Shown here: positions 52,401-61,248 of the stretch, piece after piece | Position numbering within the stretch: position 1 is the first letter of the stretch | How the letters are laid out: the number at the start of each line of letters is the position of its first letter | Assembly (NCBI RefSeq): GCF_002119405.1 | Contig: NZ_MTBG01000004.1 | Coordinates: forward strand, 84,279 to 148,278 | DNA length: 64,000 bases | Origin: Pseudoruegeria sp. SK021 | GTDB lineage: Bacteria; Pseudomonadota; Alphaproteobacteria; Rhodobacterales; Rhodobacteraceae | Direction: 5' to 3' | The notes under the pieces: generated by a model | What the model saw: the letters and a program-made list of their open reading frames with translations, nothing else | Databases searched by the model: none | What the model was told of the DNA's origin: nothing | Translations under genes and position numbers: made by a program

Positions 52401-53501
52401 ATGTCCAGCAGAATGAATTTGATGATTTCGGCAAGCGTCGCGACCCTCGTTGCGTCGACAGCCTCGGCCCAGACGATGGAAGACCTTGTGGCTGCCGCCA
52501 CCGAAGAAGGCATGTTGACGACAATCGCCTTGCCTCATGATTGGTGCGGCTACGGCGCAGTTATTGACGGCTTCAAGGCCAAATATCCCGGCATCAAGGT
52601 CAACGAATTGAACCCCGACGCCGGCAGCGCCGACGAACTGGAAGCCATCCGCGCCAACAAGGACAATACCGGCCCGCAAGCGCCGGATGTGATTGACGTC
52701 GGATTTGCCTTCGGTCCCGCGGCGAAAGAAGAAGGCCTGTTGCAGCCTTACAAAGTGTCCACTTGGGACACCATTCCAGAGACGGTTAAGGATCCGGACG
52801 GCTTTTGGTACGGCGATTATTACGGCGTGCTGTCGTTTGCAGTGAACCGGGATATCATTGACGAACTGCCGCTCGACTGGTCGGATCTTTTGAAGCCGGA
52901 ATATGCGGCCTCTGTGGCATTGGCCGGGGATCCTCGCGCCTCTAATCAAGCCATTCTGGGCGTGATGGCAGCAGGGATTTCCGAAGGCGGCGCCCCGGGG
53001 GATGCGTCCGGCACGGCGGGGCTGGATTTCTTCGCCAAACTGAACGCTGCGGGGAATTTCGTGCCCGTCATTGGCAAAACCGGGACTTTGGCCCAAGGCG
53101 CGACGCCGATTGTGATCGAGTGGGATTACAACGCATTGGCGGGTCGTGACACGCTGAACGGTAATCCGCCGGTCGCTGTGGTGGTTCCTGCGTCCGGCGT
53201 GGTGGCCGGTGTCTATGTGCAGGCCATCTCGGCCTATGCGCCGCATCCCAACGCTGCCAAGCTGTGGATGGAGTATCTCTATTCCGACGAAGGTCAAACG
53301 TTGTGGTTGCAAGGCTACTGCCATCCGATCCGGTTCAACGACATGGCCGAGCGCGATGTGATCCCGCAAGAGTTGCTGGACGCGCTGCCGCCCGCGGCGG
53401 CCTATGCCAACGCCTATTTTCCGACGCTTGAAGAGCAAAGCGCAAGCAAAGACGTGGTGACCGGTGGCTGGGACAGCGTGGTCGGCGCAAGCGTTCAATA
53501 A
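52401..53501 (+). CDS. ABC transporter substrate-binding protein (ferric/AfuA-like group)
   Basis: Periplasmic receptor of 366 residues with a signal peptide ending VASTASAQ (about 24). It shows AAATEEGMLTTIALPHDWCGYGAVIDGFKAKYPGI, PDVIDVGFAFGPAAKEEGLLQPY, YYGVLSFAVNRDII and IVIEWDYNAL, features of the large group containing iron, thiamine, aminoethylphosphonate and hexose-phosphate (AfuA) receptors. It lacks the paired Tyr iron site of FbpA. The operon's sugar isomerase/epimerase and Gfo/Idh enzyme suggest a sugar, sugar phosphate or polyol ligand (inference). First gene of a six-gene operon. Confidence 0.87.
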   Translation: MSSRMNLMISASVATLVASTASAQTMEDLVAAATEEGMLTTIALPHDWCGYGAVIDGFKAKYPGIKVNELNPDAGSADELEAIRANKDNTGPQAPDVIDVGFAFGPAAKEEGLLQPYKVSTWDTIPETVKDPDGFWYGDYYGVLSFAVNRDIIDELPLDWSDLLKPEYAASVALAGDPRASNQAILGVMAAGISEGGAPGDASGTAGLDFFAKLNAAGNFVPVIGKTGTLAQGATPIVIEWDYNALAGRDTLNGNPPVAVVVPASGVVAGVYVQAISAYAPHPNAAKLWMEYLYSDEGQTLWLQGYCHPIRFNDMAERDVIPQELLDALPPAAAYANAYFPTLEEQSASKDVVTGGWDSVVGASVQ

Positions 53502-53513
53502 ACGGACCAACCA

Positions 53514-53544
53514 GTTGCGTCCCGCATGAGTGTCGGGGCGCAAC
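53514..53544 (+). terminator. Intercistronic hairpin after ABC binding-protein gene
   Basis: Arms GTTGCGTCCCG (53514-53524) and CGGGGCGCAAC (53534-53544) pair at 11 positions including one G-U, with a nine-base loop, between the binding-protein stop (53501) and permease start (53577). No T tract follows. It is the fourth case in this window of a hairpin directly after a binding-protein gene. Confidence 0.5.
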
Positions 53545-53576
53545 ATCCTGACACGACTTAATTATGGACGAAACGT

Positions 53577-54452
53577 ATGGCTGCAAACGGCCCGGCCACG
53601 CCCCGGACACCCCTTCCGCTGCATTGGCTTGGCATCGTGCCATTCGCGTTGTTTGCTCTGCTGTTTTTGATTGGTCCGGCCTTGTATATCGTGACCGGCG
53701 CCTTCCGAACGCCGGATGGTGGGTTCACCCTTGCGAATATCCGTGGCCTGTTCACCCCCTCCATTCTTGCCTCGTATTGGATCTCGATCCGTATTTCTGT
53801 CGCCTCGGCCCTGCTGGGCTGTGTGATCGGGTTTTCGATCGCAGCGGCCGTCACCTTGGGCAATCTGCCCAAAGGTCTGCGTGGCCCGCTCATGACCTTT
53901 TCCGGCGTGGCGTCCAACTTCGCCGGGGTGCCCCTAGCCTTTGCCTTTCTGGCAACGCTGGGGCGGTTGGGGTTGGTCACCGTGACGCTGAAATCTTGGT
54001 TTGGCATCAACATCTATGCCATGGGGTTTAACCTGCTCAGCTTTTCGGGGCTTACGCTGGTCTATCTGTTTTTCCAGATCCCATTGATGGTCTTGATTAT
54101 CACCCCGGCGCTGGACGGTTTGAAAAAAGAATGGAAAGAGGCCGCCACAATTCTGGGCGCAAGCGGCTTCCAATACTGGCGCATGGTGGCCTTTCCGATC
54201 CTCTTTCCAGCGATCCTTGGCACCTTCGCCCTTCTGTTCGCCAACGCGTTCGGCGCCGTCGCAACGGCCTATGCGCTGACCGGCTCGTCCCTGTCGATTG
54301 TGCCGATTGTGCTGTTTGCGCAAATCCGCGGCGACGTGCTGCAAGACCCGCACCTTGGCTACGCGCTTGCCTTTGGGATGATCGTGGTGACAGGGATCGC
54401 GAATGGCCTCTATGTCTGGTTACGGGCCCGGTCTGAGCGGTGGACGCGATGA
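53577..54452 (+). CDS. ABC transporter permease 1 (PotB/FbpB-like)
   Basis: Membrane permease of 291 residues, six helices. TM1 is in LGIVPFALFALLFLIGPALYIVTGAFR (about 17-43). The ABC loop DGLKKEWKEAATILGASGFQYWRMVAFPILFPAI (about 180-213) carries the EAA motif. Other regions: FAGVPLAFAFLATLG and YALAFGMIVVTGIANGLYVWLR. It overlaps permease 2 by ATGA. In-membrane partner of the receptor at 52401. Confidence 0.9.
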   Translation: MAANGPATPRTPLPLHWLGIVPFALFALLFLIGPALYIVTGAFRTPDGGFTLANIRGLFTPSILASYWISIRISVASALLGCVIGFSIAAAVTLGNLPKGLRGPLMTFSGVASNFAGVPLAFAFLATLGRLGLVTVTLKSWFGINIYAMGFNLLSFSGLTLVYLFFQIPLMVLIITPALDGLKKEWKEAATILGASGFQYWRMVAFPILFPAILGTFALLFANAFGAVATAYALTGSSLSIVPIVLFAQIRGDVLQDPHLGYALAFGMIVVTGIANGLYVWLRARSERWTR

Positions 54453-55237
54453 AAGTGAACCGCTTCTGGTCTTGGCTTGCCATCGCGGTCGGCGTGATCT
54501 ACTTCGCGCTGCCCTTGCTCGGTACCATCGAATTTTCGCTGCGGATGCGGCGCGGTGAGTATTCCCTCGATGCCTATCGCGCGGTGCTGGCGGACCCCCG
54601 GTTTCATGAAACCTTTGGCTATTCGGTCATCATGGCAATTTGTACCATCGTTTTTGGCGTGCTTTTGGTGGTGCCGACGGCTTACTGGGTGCGCCTAAAG
54701 ATGCCGCGTCTGCGCCCGTTGCTGGAATTCATCACCCTATTGCCATTGGTGATCCCGCCCATCGTCATCGTGTTCGGCTATATCCGGATGTACAACACGT
54801 CATCGTTGTTGCCGTTAACGGGTTCGGCCATGGGCACCAATCTGCTGCTGATGTTCGGCTATGCGACGTTGTCGCTGCCTTATATGTATCGGGCAGTCGA
54901 TACCGGACTGCGGGCCATTGACGTGCGCAGCCTGACCGAAGCGGCGCAATCTTTGGGCGCAGGCTGGGTGCTTATTCTGGCCCGGGTCATTCTGCCCAAT
55001 GTCCTGATCGCGGTTCTGTCGGGGGCATTTTTGACCTTCGCCATCGTGATCGGCGAATTCGTTCTGGCCGCGTTGCTGAACCGGCCGGCATTTGGCCCCT
55101 ACTTGCAGCTAATCGGCGCCAACCGTGCCTATGAGCCGGCCGCGCTTGCGGTGATCTCATTCGCCATCACCTGGGCGTGCATGGGTCTCATTCAACTGGT
55201 CACCCAGTTCTCCAAACATACGAAAGCACCGCGCTGA
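54449..55237 (+). CDS. ABC transporter permease 2 (PotC-like)
   Basis: Membrane permease of 262 residues. It begins VNRFWSWLAIAVGVIYFALPLLGTIEFSLR and has the EAA loop DVRSLTEAAQSLGAGWVLILARVILPNVL (about 155-185), then VIGEFVLAALLNRPAFGPYLQL. The ATG at 54449 overlaps the permease 1 stop, and its own TGA overlaps the ATPase start. An in-frame codon at 54440 is a less likely start. Confidence 0.9.
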   Translation: MKVNRFWSWLAIAVGVIYFALPLLGTIEFSLRMRRGEYSLDAYRAVLADPRFHETFGYSVIMAICTIVFGVLLVVPTAYWVRLKMPRLRPLLEFITLLPLVIPPIVIVFGYIRMYNTSSLLPLTGSAMGTNLLLMFGYATLSLPYMYRAVDTGLRAIDVRSLTEAAQSLGAGWVLILARVILPNVLIAVLSGAFLTFAIVIGEFVLAALLNRPAFGPYLQLIGANRAYEPAALAVISFAITWACMGLIQLVTQFSKHTKAPR

Positions 55238-56319
55238 TGGGTTTTCTCGACATTGAGCATCTCGAAAAGTTCTATGGGACAAACCAAGTCGTGAAGGACT
55301 TTAATCTTAGCATCGAGAAAGGCGAGTTTATTTCCTTCCTTGGGCCGTCGGGTTGCGGCAAGACCACCACCCTGCGCATGGTTGCCGGCTTTGAAACGCC
55401 CACCAGTGGGCGCATCCGCATCAACGGCAAGGACGTGGTTGATCAGCGCCCGAACCAGCGCAATATCGGCATGGTGTTCCAAAGCTATGCCCTATTCCCC
55501 AATCTGACAGTCGCACAGAATGTAGCTTTCGGCTTGCGCGTCGCCCGTGCGCCCAAGGCTAAAATTCGCGGTCGGGTCGCTGAAATGCTGGCGATTGTCG
55601 GCCTCTCCGAATTCGGTGCGCGCTTTCCGTTTCAATTGTCCGGCGGGCAGCAGCAGCGCGTTGCGCTGGCCCGCGCCTTGGCGGTGCAACCCCAGGTCTT
55701 GTTGCTGGACGAACCCCTGTCAGCCCTTGATGCGAAAATCAGAGTGTCCCTGAGGTCCGAGATCCGAGACATTCAAAAAACCCTCGGCATCACCACCATC
55801 TATGTGACCCATGATCAGGAAGAAGCCCTGTCGATGTCTGACCGGATCGTCGTGATGCACCAAGGTGTGGCCGATCAGGTCGGCACCCCGTTTGAGATAT
55901 ATAACACGCCCAAGACCCGGTTCGTCGCGTCATTCGTCGGCACTTTGAACCAGATCGTTGCGACCATCCAAGATCCCAGCACCGGCACCCTTCAAATCGG
56001 CGCGGACTCTGTCACCCTTGGACGCCCGTTGGCCGCCAAGACCGGCACCGAGGTTGGATTGGCGATCCGCCCCGAAGCCCTGTCACTTCGGCCTCAGAGC
56101 GACGGAGCGCTATCTCTGCCCGGTCGCATCGTCGCCGTCGACTTCCTTGGCTCGGTGGTGCGGGTCAAGGTCGATACCGGGTCAGGCGTGATGTCGCTTG
56201 ATATGTTCAACCGCCCCACTGCGCCGCCCCCCGTGCCGGGAGAGCAGGTCGCCCTGTCTGTCGCGGCCGAAGATGTCATCGTCCTATCGGATGGAACTGC
56301 TGTGGGCCAAAGCAGGTAA
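55237..56319 (+). CDS. ABC transporter ATPase (PotA/FbpC-like)
   Basis: ATPase of 360 residues. Motifs: Walker A FLGPSGCGKTTTLRM (about 34), Q-loop [21 protein letters not shown], signature LSGGQQQRVALARAL (about 135), Walker B VLLLDEPLSALD, H-loop IYVTHDQEEALSMSDR. A C-terminal TOBE domain (about 270-355) follows, with IRPEALSLRP. The ATG at 55237 overlaps the permease stop. Its closest type is the spermidine/iron/aminoethylphosphonate branch, consistent with the receptor group. Confidence 0.92.
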   Translation: MGFLDIEHLEKFYGTNQVVKDFNLSIEKGEFISFLGPSGCGKTTTLRMVAGFETPTSGRIRINGKDVVDQRPNQRNIGMVFQSYALFPNLTVAQNVAFGLRVARAPKAKIRGRVAEMLAIVGLSEFGARFPFQLSGGQQQRVALARALAVQPQVLLLDEPLSALDAKIRVSLRSEIRDIQKTLGITTIYVTHDQEEALSMSDRIVVMHQGVADQVGTPFEIYNTPKTRFVASFVGTLNQIVATIQDPSTGTLQIGADSVTLGRPLAAKTGTEVGLAIRPEALSLRPQSDGALSLPGRIVAVDFLGSVVRVKVDTGSGVMSLDMFNRPTAPPPVPGEQVALSVAAEDVIVLSDGTAVGQSR

Positions 56320-56496
56320 GCAGGCGCGGCGTTTGTCCGGCCCCCGTCTCTGGGATAACCAACCCCCGGCACCGCGATGCCAGCAACATCATGCAGGTTC
56401 AGGGATTTCAGTTGTTCACGGCCGCGGTCTCTGAAAGGCTTGCGCCCAGACCACTATCGTTGTGACCCGCCTTGGAGCAGGCGGGAAGGAGGGGAC
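56320..56496. other. Gap between ABC ATPase and isomerase/epimerase genes
   Basis: 177 bases with no gene. The only clear element is a strong ribosome binding site GGAAGGAGGGG at 56485-56494. The gap could hold an internal promoter for the two enzyme genes; none was recognised. Confidence 0.3.
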
Positions 56497-57555
56497 ATGA
56501 AGACCATTAAAGGACCGGCTTTGTTTCTGGCGCAGTTTGCCAGCGACACGGCCCCATTCAACAGCTGGCCTGCAATTACCGCATGGGCAGCCGATTGCGG
56601 GTATGCAGGCGTGCAAGTGCCAAGCTGGGACAACCGCCTCATCGACCTTGATCTGGCGGCTGACAGCAAGGGCTATTGCGACGACTGGGCCGGACAGGCA
56701 CAGGCCAATGGCATTGTTGTAACGGAACTGTCCTGCCATTTGCAGGGCCAGTTGGTTGCGGTCCATCCGGCTTATGACACCGCCTTCGACGGGTTTTCCG
56801 CGCCATCGGTGCGCGGCAACCCCGCAGCGCGGCAAGCATGGGCCGTGGCGCAGGTCGAAAAGACGATCCGCGCCTCGCACAACCTTGGGCTGACCGCGGT
56901 TGCGACCTTCTCGGGCGCGCTGGCATGGCCCTATATCTATCCGTGGCCACAGCGTCCCGCAGGGTTGGTCGAGGCGGCCTTTGATGAATTGGCCAAGCGC
57001 TGGCGCCCCCTGCTGGATCTGGCCGATGAGAACGGGGTGGATTTGTGTTATGAGATTCATCCCGGTGAAGACCTGCATGACGGGGTCAGTTTTGAAATGT
57101 TTCTGGATCGTGTCGCCCAGCACCCCCGTGCGAAAATGCTGTACGATCCCAGTCACTATGTCCTGCAATGTCTGGATTATCTTGATAACCTTGATATTTA
57201 CGCGGATCGGATCGGCATGTTCCACGTCAAAGATGCCGAGTTTAACCCAACCGGACGGCAGGGCGTGTATGGCGGCTTTCAGTCATGGGTAAATCGCGCC
57301 GGACGTTTCCGCAGCCTTGGGGATGGGCAAGTGGACTTCGGCGCGATCTTCTCAAAGCTGGCGGCAATGGATTTCGACGGCTGGGCGGTTGTGGAATGGG
57401 AATGCGCCCTGAAGCATCCTGAAGATGGGGCGCGTGAGGGGGCGGCGTTTGTCCGCGATCACATCATCCGGGTCACGCCCCACGCTTTTGATGACTTTGC
57501 CGCCGGCGGCACCGACGACGCAGCCAACCGGGCGATGCTGGGGCTGGACCGATGA
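56497..57555 (+). CDS. Sugar phosphate isomerase/epimerase (TIM barrel)
   Basis: Xylose-isomerase-like TIM-barrel enzyme (AP_endonuc_2 family) of 352 residues. Metal and acid residues are visible in the usual order: ELSCHLQGQL (about 76), Glu in DLCYEIHPGEDLHDG (about 186), Asp and His in MLYDPSHYVLQCLDYL (about 210), His in IGMFHVKDAEFNPTG (about 243) and Glu in GWAVVEWECALKHPEDG (about 290). The C-terminus overlaps the Gfo/Idh gene (ATGA). Such pairs usually handle keto-inositols or 3-keto sugars. ATG 56497 has an excellent ribosome binding site. Confidence 0.87.
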   Translation: MKTIKGPALFLAQFASDTAPFNSWPAITAWAADCGYAGVQVPSWDNRLIDLDLAADSKGYCDDWAGQAQANGIVVTELSCHLQGQLVAVHPAYDTAFDGFSAPSVRGNPAARQAWAVAQVEKTIRASHNLGLTAVATFSGALAWPYIYPWPQRPAGLVEAAFDELAKRWRPLLDLADENGVDLCYEIHPGEDLHDGVSFEMFLDRVAQHPRAKMLYDPSHYVLQCLDYLDNLDIYADRIGMFHVKDAEFNPTGRQGVYGGFQSWVNRAGRFRSLGDGQVDFGAIFSKLAAMDFDGWAVVEWECALKHPEDGAREGAAFVRDHIIRVTPHAFDDFAAGGTDDAANRAMLGLDR

Positions 57556-58709
57556 GCCGGTTCGCCGACCGGCAAGGGCCGATCCGTCTGGGGATGGTGG
57601 GCGGTGGTCAAGGTGCCTTGATCGGCGGGGTCCACCGCATCGCCGCGCGCCTAGACGGCGCGTTCGATCTGGTCGCCGGTGCGTTGTCCTCGACGGCGGA
57701 CAAGGCCAAAGCATCAGGGCTTGAAATCGGGCTGTCCGAAGACCGCATCTATCATGATTTTACCGAGATGGCCGAGCGCGAGTCCCGCCGTGCGGACGGG
57801 ATCGAAGCGGTGGCGATTGTCACCCCAAATCACCTGCATTTGCCGGTGGCGCGCGCGTTTCTGGAACGGGGAATTCATGTCATCTGTGACAAACCGCTGA
57901 CCGGGACGATGGCGGATGCCACGGCCTTGAAGGCGGCCGCCGACGCCGCAGATGCGGTCTTCATCCTGACCCATAATTACACCGGCTATCCGCTGGTGCG
58001 CGAGGCCAAAGCCCGGGTGGACAGCGGCGCCTTGGGCGAGATCCGTCTGGTACAAGTGGAATATGCACAAGACTGGCTGGCCGAAGACCCGAGCCCAGAC
58101 AACAAACAGGCCGCGTGGCGCACCGACCCCGCCCTCAGCGGCATCGGCGGCGCGATCGGCGACATCGGCACCCACGCATGGAACATCGCCCGCTTCGTCA
58201 GCGGCTTGCAGCCCGAGGCGCTGTCTGCGGATCTACAGAGCTTTGTTTCCGGCCGGCGTCTGGATGACAATGCCCACGTGCTGCTGCGGTTTGCTGGCGG
58301 CGCGCGCGGCATGCTCTGGTGCAGTCAGGTGGCGGCCGGGGCCGAAAATGGCCTGCGGCTTCGGGTCTATGGCACCAAGGCCGGGCTGGACTGGCAGCAG
58401 GAAAACCCGAATGTTCTGAAGGTCACCCCCTTGGGGGGGCCGACCACGCTGATCACCCGGGCGTCGAAGTCAACCGGAGAGGCGGCGCAGCGCCTGTCCC
58501 GCATTCCCCCCGGCCACCCCGAAGGGTTTTTCGAAGCCTTCGCCAATATCTATGGCGAGGCGGCCTTGGCCATTCGCGCCCACCGCACCGGCGACGCCCT
58601 GCCGCCGCATGTCACGTTCCCCACTTTGGCGGATGGCATGGAAGGGGTGGCGTTTATCGCCGCCTGCGTCGCGTCCTCCACCGCCAATGGACAGTGGACC
58701 GCACTCTGA
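57552..58709 (+). CDS. Gfo/Idh/MocA-family NAD(P)-dependent oxidoreductase
   Basis: Dehydrogenase of 385 residues. The Rossmann domain (about 10-135) has LGMVGGGQGALIGGVHRIAA and IVTPNHLHLPVARAFLERG; the catalytic Lys is in HVICDKPLTGTM (about 116). The substrate domain shows Asp and His in GGAIGDIGTHAWNIARF (about 200-213). Members oxidise or reduce sugars and inositols. Overlap with the isomerase/epimerase gene indicates a shared pathway, probably for the sugar or polyol brought in by the ABC importer upstream. Last gene before a bidirectional terminator. Confidence 0.9.
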   Translation: MSRFADRQGPIRLGMVGGGQGALIGGVHRIAARLDGAFDLVAGALSSTADKAKASGLEIGLSEDRIYHDFTEMAERESRRADGIEAVAIVTPNHLHLPVARAFLERGIHVICDKPLTGTMADATALKAAADAADAVFILTHNYTGYPLVREAKARVDSGALGEIRLVQVEYAQDWLAEDPSPDNKQAAWRTDPALSGIGGAIGDIGTHAWNIARFVSGLQPEALSADLQSFVSGRRLDDNAHVLLRFAGGARGMLWCSQVAAGAENGLRLRVYGTKAGLDWQQENPNVLKVTPLGGPTTLITRASKSTGEAAQRLSRIPPGHPEGFFEAFANIYGEAALAIRAHRTGDALPPHVTFPTLADGMEGVAFIAACVASSTANGQWTAL

Positions 58710-58734
58710 CGGCAGCCCTTGATGGGGCAAAGTT

Positions 58735-58776
58735 TTGCCGCCGTTTCGCACGTTTTTAGGCGCGGAACGGCGGCAA
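58735..58776. terminator. Bidirectional terminator, 15-bp stem
   Basis: Arms 58735-58749 (TTGCCGCCGTTTCGC) and 58762-58776 (GCGGAACGGCGGCAA) pair at all 15 positions including one G-U, with a 12-base loop. A T-rich stretch (ATATTTTT) follows on the plus side. It lies between the convergent Gfo/Idh and luciferase-like genes. Confidence 0.75.
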
Positions 58777-58823
58777 TCCACATATTTTTGCGCGCGGGTT
58801 GCGAAGACTGCTGTAGTCGGCCC

Positions 58824-59837
58824 TCAGGGGCTGGTCGCAGATGCCGACTGCCGCATTCCAGTCAGAACCTGCGCCACGATCTCGAAGGATCGGACCCGCG
58901 CCGCGTGGTCGTGGATCATCCCGGTCACGATCAATTCGTCCGGCCGATACCGGGCAAGGATATCCGCAAGTTGCCGCGAGACCGTCTCTGGGCTGCCCGT
59001 CGCAGAACAGGACAGGGCCTGATCGACTTGCGCCAAAATAGGCGCAGGAAATTCGGCTTCTGGATGGTCGGTCGGCAGCGGCAACTTCCCGGGACGGCCA
59101 CTTCGCAGGCGGGCAAACGCCAAAATCTGGGACGATCGTAAAAATTTGGCCTCGGCATCGGTATCGGCGGCGCAGACGCCCGCCGCGACCATGACATAGG
59201 GCCGCTTCAATGTGGCGGATGGCCGAAAGCTGCTCCGATAAACCTCCAGCGCCTGCTCCAGCATCGCCGGGGCGAAGTGCGAGGCGAAGGCATAGGGCAG
59301 TCCCAAATAGGCCGCCAGTTGCGCCCCATAAAGGCTGGAGCCAAGTATCCAGACCGGAACGTTCGTGCCCGTTCCCGGAATCGCCCGTACCGGCGCGGTA
59401 TCGGGCATATCGCCCAAGTATTCGATCAGTTCCTGAACGTCCTGAGGAAAGCTGTCCTCTGGGGCCATGTGACGGCGCAGAGCCCGCGCGGTAGCCATGT
59501 CAGTGCCCGGTGCCCGCCCCAGTCCGAGATCAATCCGACCGGGAAACAACGTTGCGAGGGTGCCGAACTGTTCCGCAACCATCAAGGGCGCGTGGTTCGG
59601 CAGCATGATCCCACCTGCCCCGATCCGCATGGTCTGTGTCGCCGCGGCGATCTGGCCGATCACAACCGCCGTTGCCGCGCTGGCGATCCCCGGCATGTTG
59701 TGGTGCTCCGCCAGCCAATAGCGGTGGTAACCGGCGGCTTCGGCCGCGCGGGCAAGCGCAACCGAATTGGCCAGCGCATCCGCGACGGTTTGGCCTTCTG
59801 GGACGGGCGAAAGATCGAGAAGAGAAAACTGTTCCAT
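58824..59837 (-). CDS. Luciferase-like (LLM class) flavin-dependent oxidoreductase
   Basis: FMN-linked monooxygenase-type protein of 337 residues, TIM-barrel. It begins [14 protein letters not shown] and shows [27 protein letters not shown] (about 35-62), [22 protein letters not shown] (about 76-97), [16 protein letters not shown] and [30 protein letters not shown]. This pattern is the common bacterial MsnO8/luxA-like group with unknown substrate. ATG 59837 matches the family start although the ribosome binding site is weak. Monocistronic. Confidence 0.88.
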   Translation of the reverse strand: MEQFSLLDLSPVPEGQTVADALANSVALARAAEAAGYHRYWLAEHHNMPGIASAATAVVIGQIAAATQTMRIGAGGIMLPNHAPLMVAEQFGTLATLFPGRIDLGLGRAPGTDMATARALRRHMAPEDSFPQDVQELIEYLGDMPDTAPVRAIPGTGTNVPVWILGSSLYGAQLAAYLGLPYAFASHFAPAMLEQALEVYRSSFRPSATLKRPYVMVAAGVCAADTDAEAKFLRSSQILAFARLRSGRPGKLPLPTDHPEAEFPAPILAQVDQALSCSATGSPETVSRQLADILARYRPDELIVTGMIHDHAARVRSFEIVAQVLTGMRQSASATSP

Positions 59838-60101
59838 GACTGGTATTGAGCGCGCGCAAGGCACACTGTCAACGGCTCACGCTGGGGCAAACCGCATCGC
59901 AGAAGCCCGAACCGCCGTCGTCTTTTGCAAACGCGGCACTGCGAACCATGAAGTAGGGCTTGTCAGGTTTTAGGTCGGCCCGTATTCCCTGCGAGCACGC
60001 AGCCTCACGACCTGCCGGATCGCGCACGGCGACGCTCTGCGCAGGTTCTCTTCTAAATGGGCCAGCCTTGGCCTTGGATACTTCACTGAAGGATGAACAG
60101 A
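59838..60101. other. Gap between luciferase-like gene and ridA-type gene
   Basis: 264 bases between divergent genes, no coding region seen. It must hold both promoters; none is obvious. AAGGA lies ahead of the RidA-type start. Confidence 0.3.
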
Positions 60102-60449
60102 ATGAGCACGATCAAACGCCTGCACCCTGGCCCCCGCATGAGCCAAGCCGTTGTTTATAATGGGACAGTTTGGCTGGCAGGTCAGGTGGGAACACCGGGA
60201 GACGACGTTGCCGCCCAGACCAAAGAGATCCTCGCAAACGTCGACAAACTTCTTGAAGAAGTCGGGTCAGACAAGTCGAAGATCCTGCAAGCCACGATCT
60301 GGATGGCTTCGATGGCCGATTTCGCGACGATGAACGGCGTGTGGGATACATGGGTCGATCCCGCCAATCCTCCGGCACGGGCCACCGGCGAATCCGCATT
60401 GGCAACGCCAGATCACAAGGTCGAGATCATCATCGTCGCTGCGGTCTGA
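60102..60449 (+). CDS. RidA family enamine/imine deaminase-like protein
   Basis: Small YjgF/YER057c/UK114-fold protein of 115 residues. It shows KRLHPGPRMSQAVVYNGTVWLAGQVG (about 4-29), AAQTKEILANVDKLLEEVGSDKSKILQATIW (about 36-66) and the C-terminal ESALATPDHKVEIIIVAAV. True RidA has an active-site Arg in a RxxR/xxxGPR-type motif near residue 105; here the equivalent position before ESALATPDHKVEI has ARATGESAL, so it is more like the Rid subgroups with uncertain activity. An in-frame ATG three codons earlier (60093) is possible. Monocistronic, last clearly native gene before the IS-rich end. Confidence 0.85.
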   Translation: MSTIKRLHPGPRMSQAVVYNGTVWLAGQVGTPGDDVAAQTKEILANVDKLLEEVGSDKSKILQATIWMASMADFATMNGVWDTWVDPANPPARATGESALATPDHKVEIIIVAAV

Positions 60450-60753
60450 TCCAGCACCGGACCGCTGCGTCCCACACCACTTCAGAGTGATGGGAACGAC
60501 CATTCCAGTTGGATGCTGGAGGCAACCTTCCGGCATCCAGTGGGCAATGGGCAATGGGCAATTCACACCTCAAGGGTCAGGTTTGCAACATTTGTAACCG
60601 CCCCAAGCGCAAGTAGGGATTTTGAAGCATTTTCTGACGTGTTGTCGGGTGCGGACATAACTCCAGCCTCATGATGCGTCCTCACAGATACCGCGGGCCC
60701 GTCTGGTGTTCGTGGGTCAGGCATCACATCAACGCCGCCTGCTCGGTGGCACT
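60450..60753. other. Non-coding stretch after ridA-type gene
   Basis: About 300 bases without a credible gene. An imperfect hairpin at 60510-60539 (TGGATGCTGGAGG and CCTTCCGGCATCCA) may end the ridA transcript. TGGGCAA occurs three times in tandem just after it (about 60540-60560). The rest shows no feature. Confidence 0.35.
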
Positions 60754-60800
60754 TCGTTTGTTTGGACTGACCGCCTTAGGCGGTCAGTCCAAGCAAACGA
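60754..60800. repeat. 22-bp inverted repeat at end of IS3 remnant
   Basis: Arms 60754-60775 and 60779-60800 are inverted copies identical at 21 of 22 positions (TTTGGACTGACCGCC core), with a three-base loop. It lies immediately before the truncated transposase end at 60807, so it may be a strong terminator the element landed beside, or a product of the rearrangement that removed the transposase C-terminus. Confidence 0.7.
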
Positions 60801-60806
60801 CGAGAA

Positions 60807-61145
60807 CTACAATCCTTGATCGCTGGTCATAATGCACGGCGGTCCGAACCGATAGATTGCTGCGTTCAGCGCCTCGACGCAGAAGTCCGCGTCCAGCGTG
60901 TTCGAGATCCGCCACGACAGAACCATCGGGGTATGCCAGTCCATGATCGCCATCAGATAGAGGAATCCGCGGCGCATCGGCAGATAGGTGATGTCCACGC
61001 ACCAGAGTTGATTTGGCTTGCCCACCCGCAGCCCACGCAAGAGGTGGGGATAGGGCTTATGTCCCTTCGCTGGATTGCTGGGGTTCGACTTCTGATAGAT
61101 CGGCATCAACCCCATCAGGTGCATTAGCGCGCGGTTCAACTCCAC
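60807..61145 (-). pseudogene. IS3-family transposase OrfB fragment
   Basis: Frame of 112 residues resembling the core of an IS3-family OrfB: LMHLMGLMPIYQKSNPSNP, LLRGLRVGKPNQLWCVDITYLPMRRGFLYLMAIMDWHT (first catalytic Asp in CVDITY), and the second Asp near FGPPCIMTSDQG, where the match stops. The C-terminal third with the catalytic Glu is missing. The N-terminal part, on the minus strand just above 61145, is recognisable (MVERDHPDLSVGQQ) but interrupted by a TAA. Dead copy. Confidence 0.85.
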
Positions 61146-61248
61146 CTTACCCTGCAGCTAGAATAGAACGACGATCGCGGGATCGACAGCAGCGCTTACT
61201 GCTGACCGACCGACAGGTCAGGATGGTCGCGCTCAACCATGCTGCGCC

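Noticed and set aside
52401..53501. A ferric iron uptake receptor
   Set aside because: The group contains iron receptors, but the paired Tyr ligands are not evident and sugar-type enzymes share the operon.
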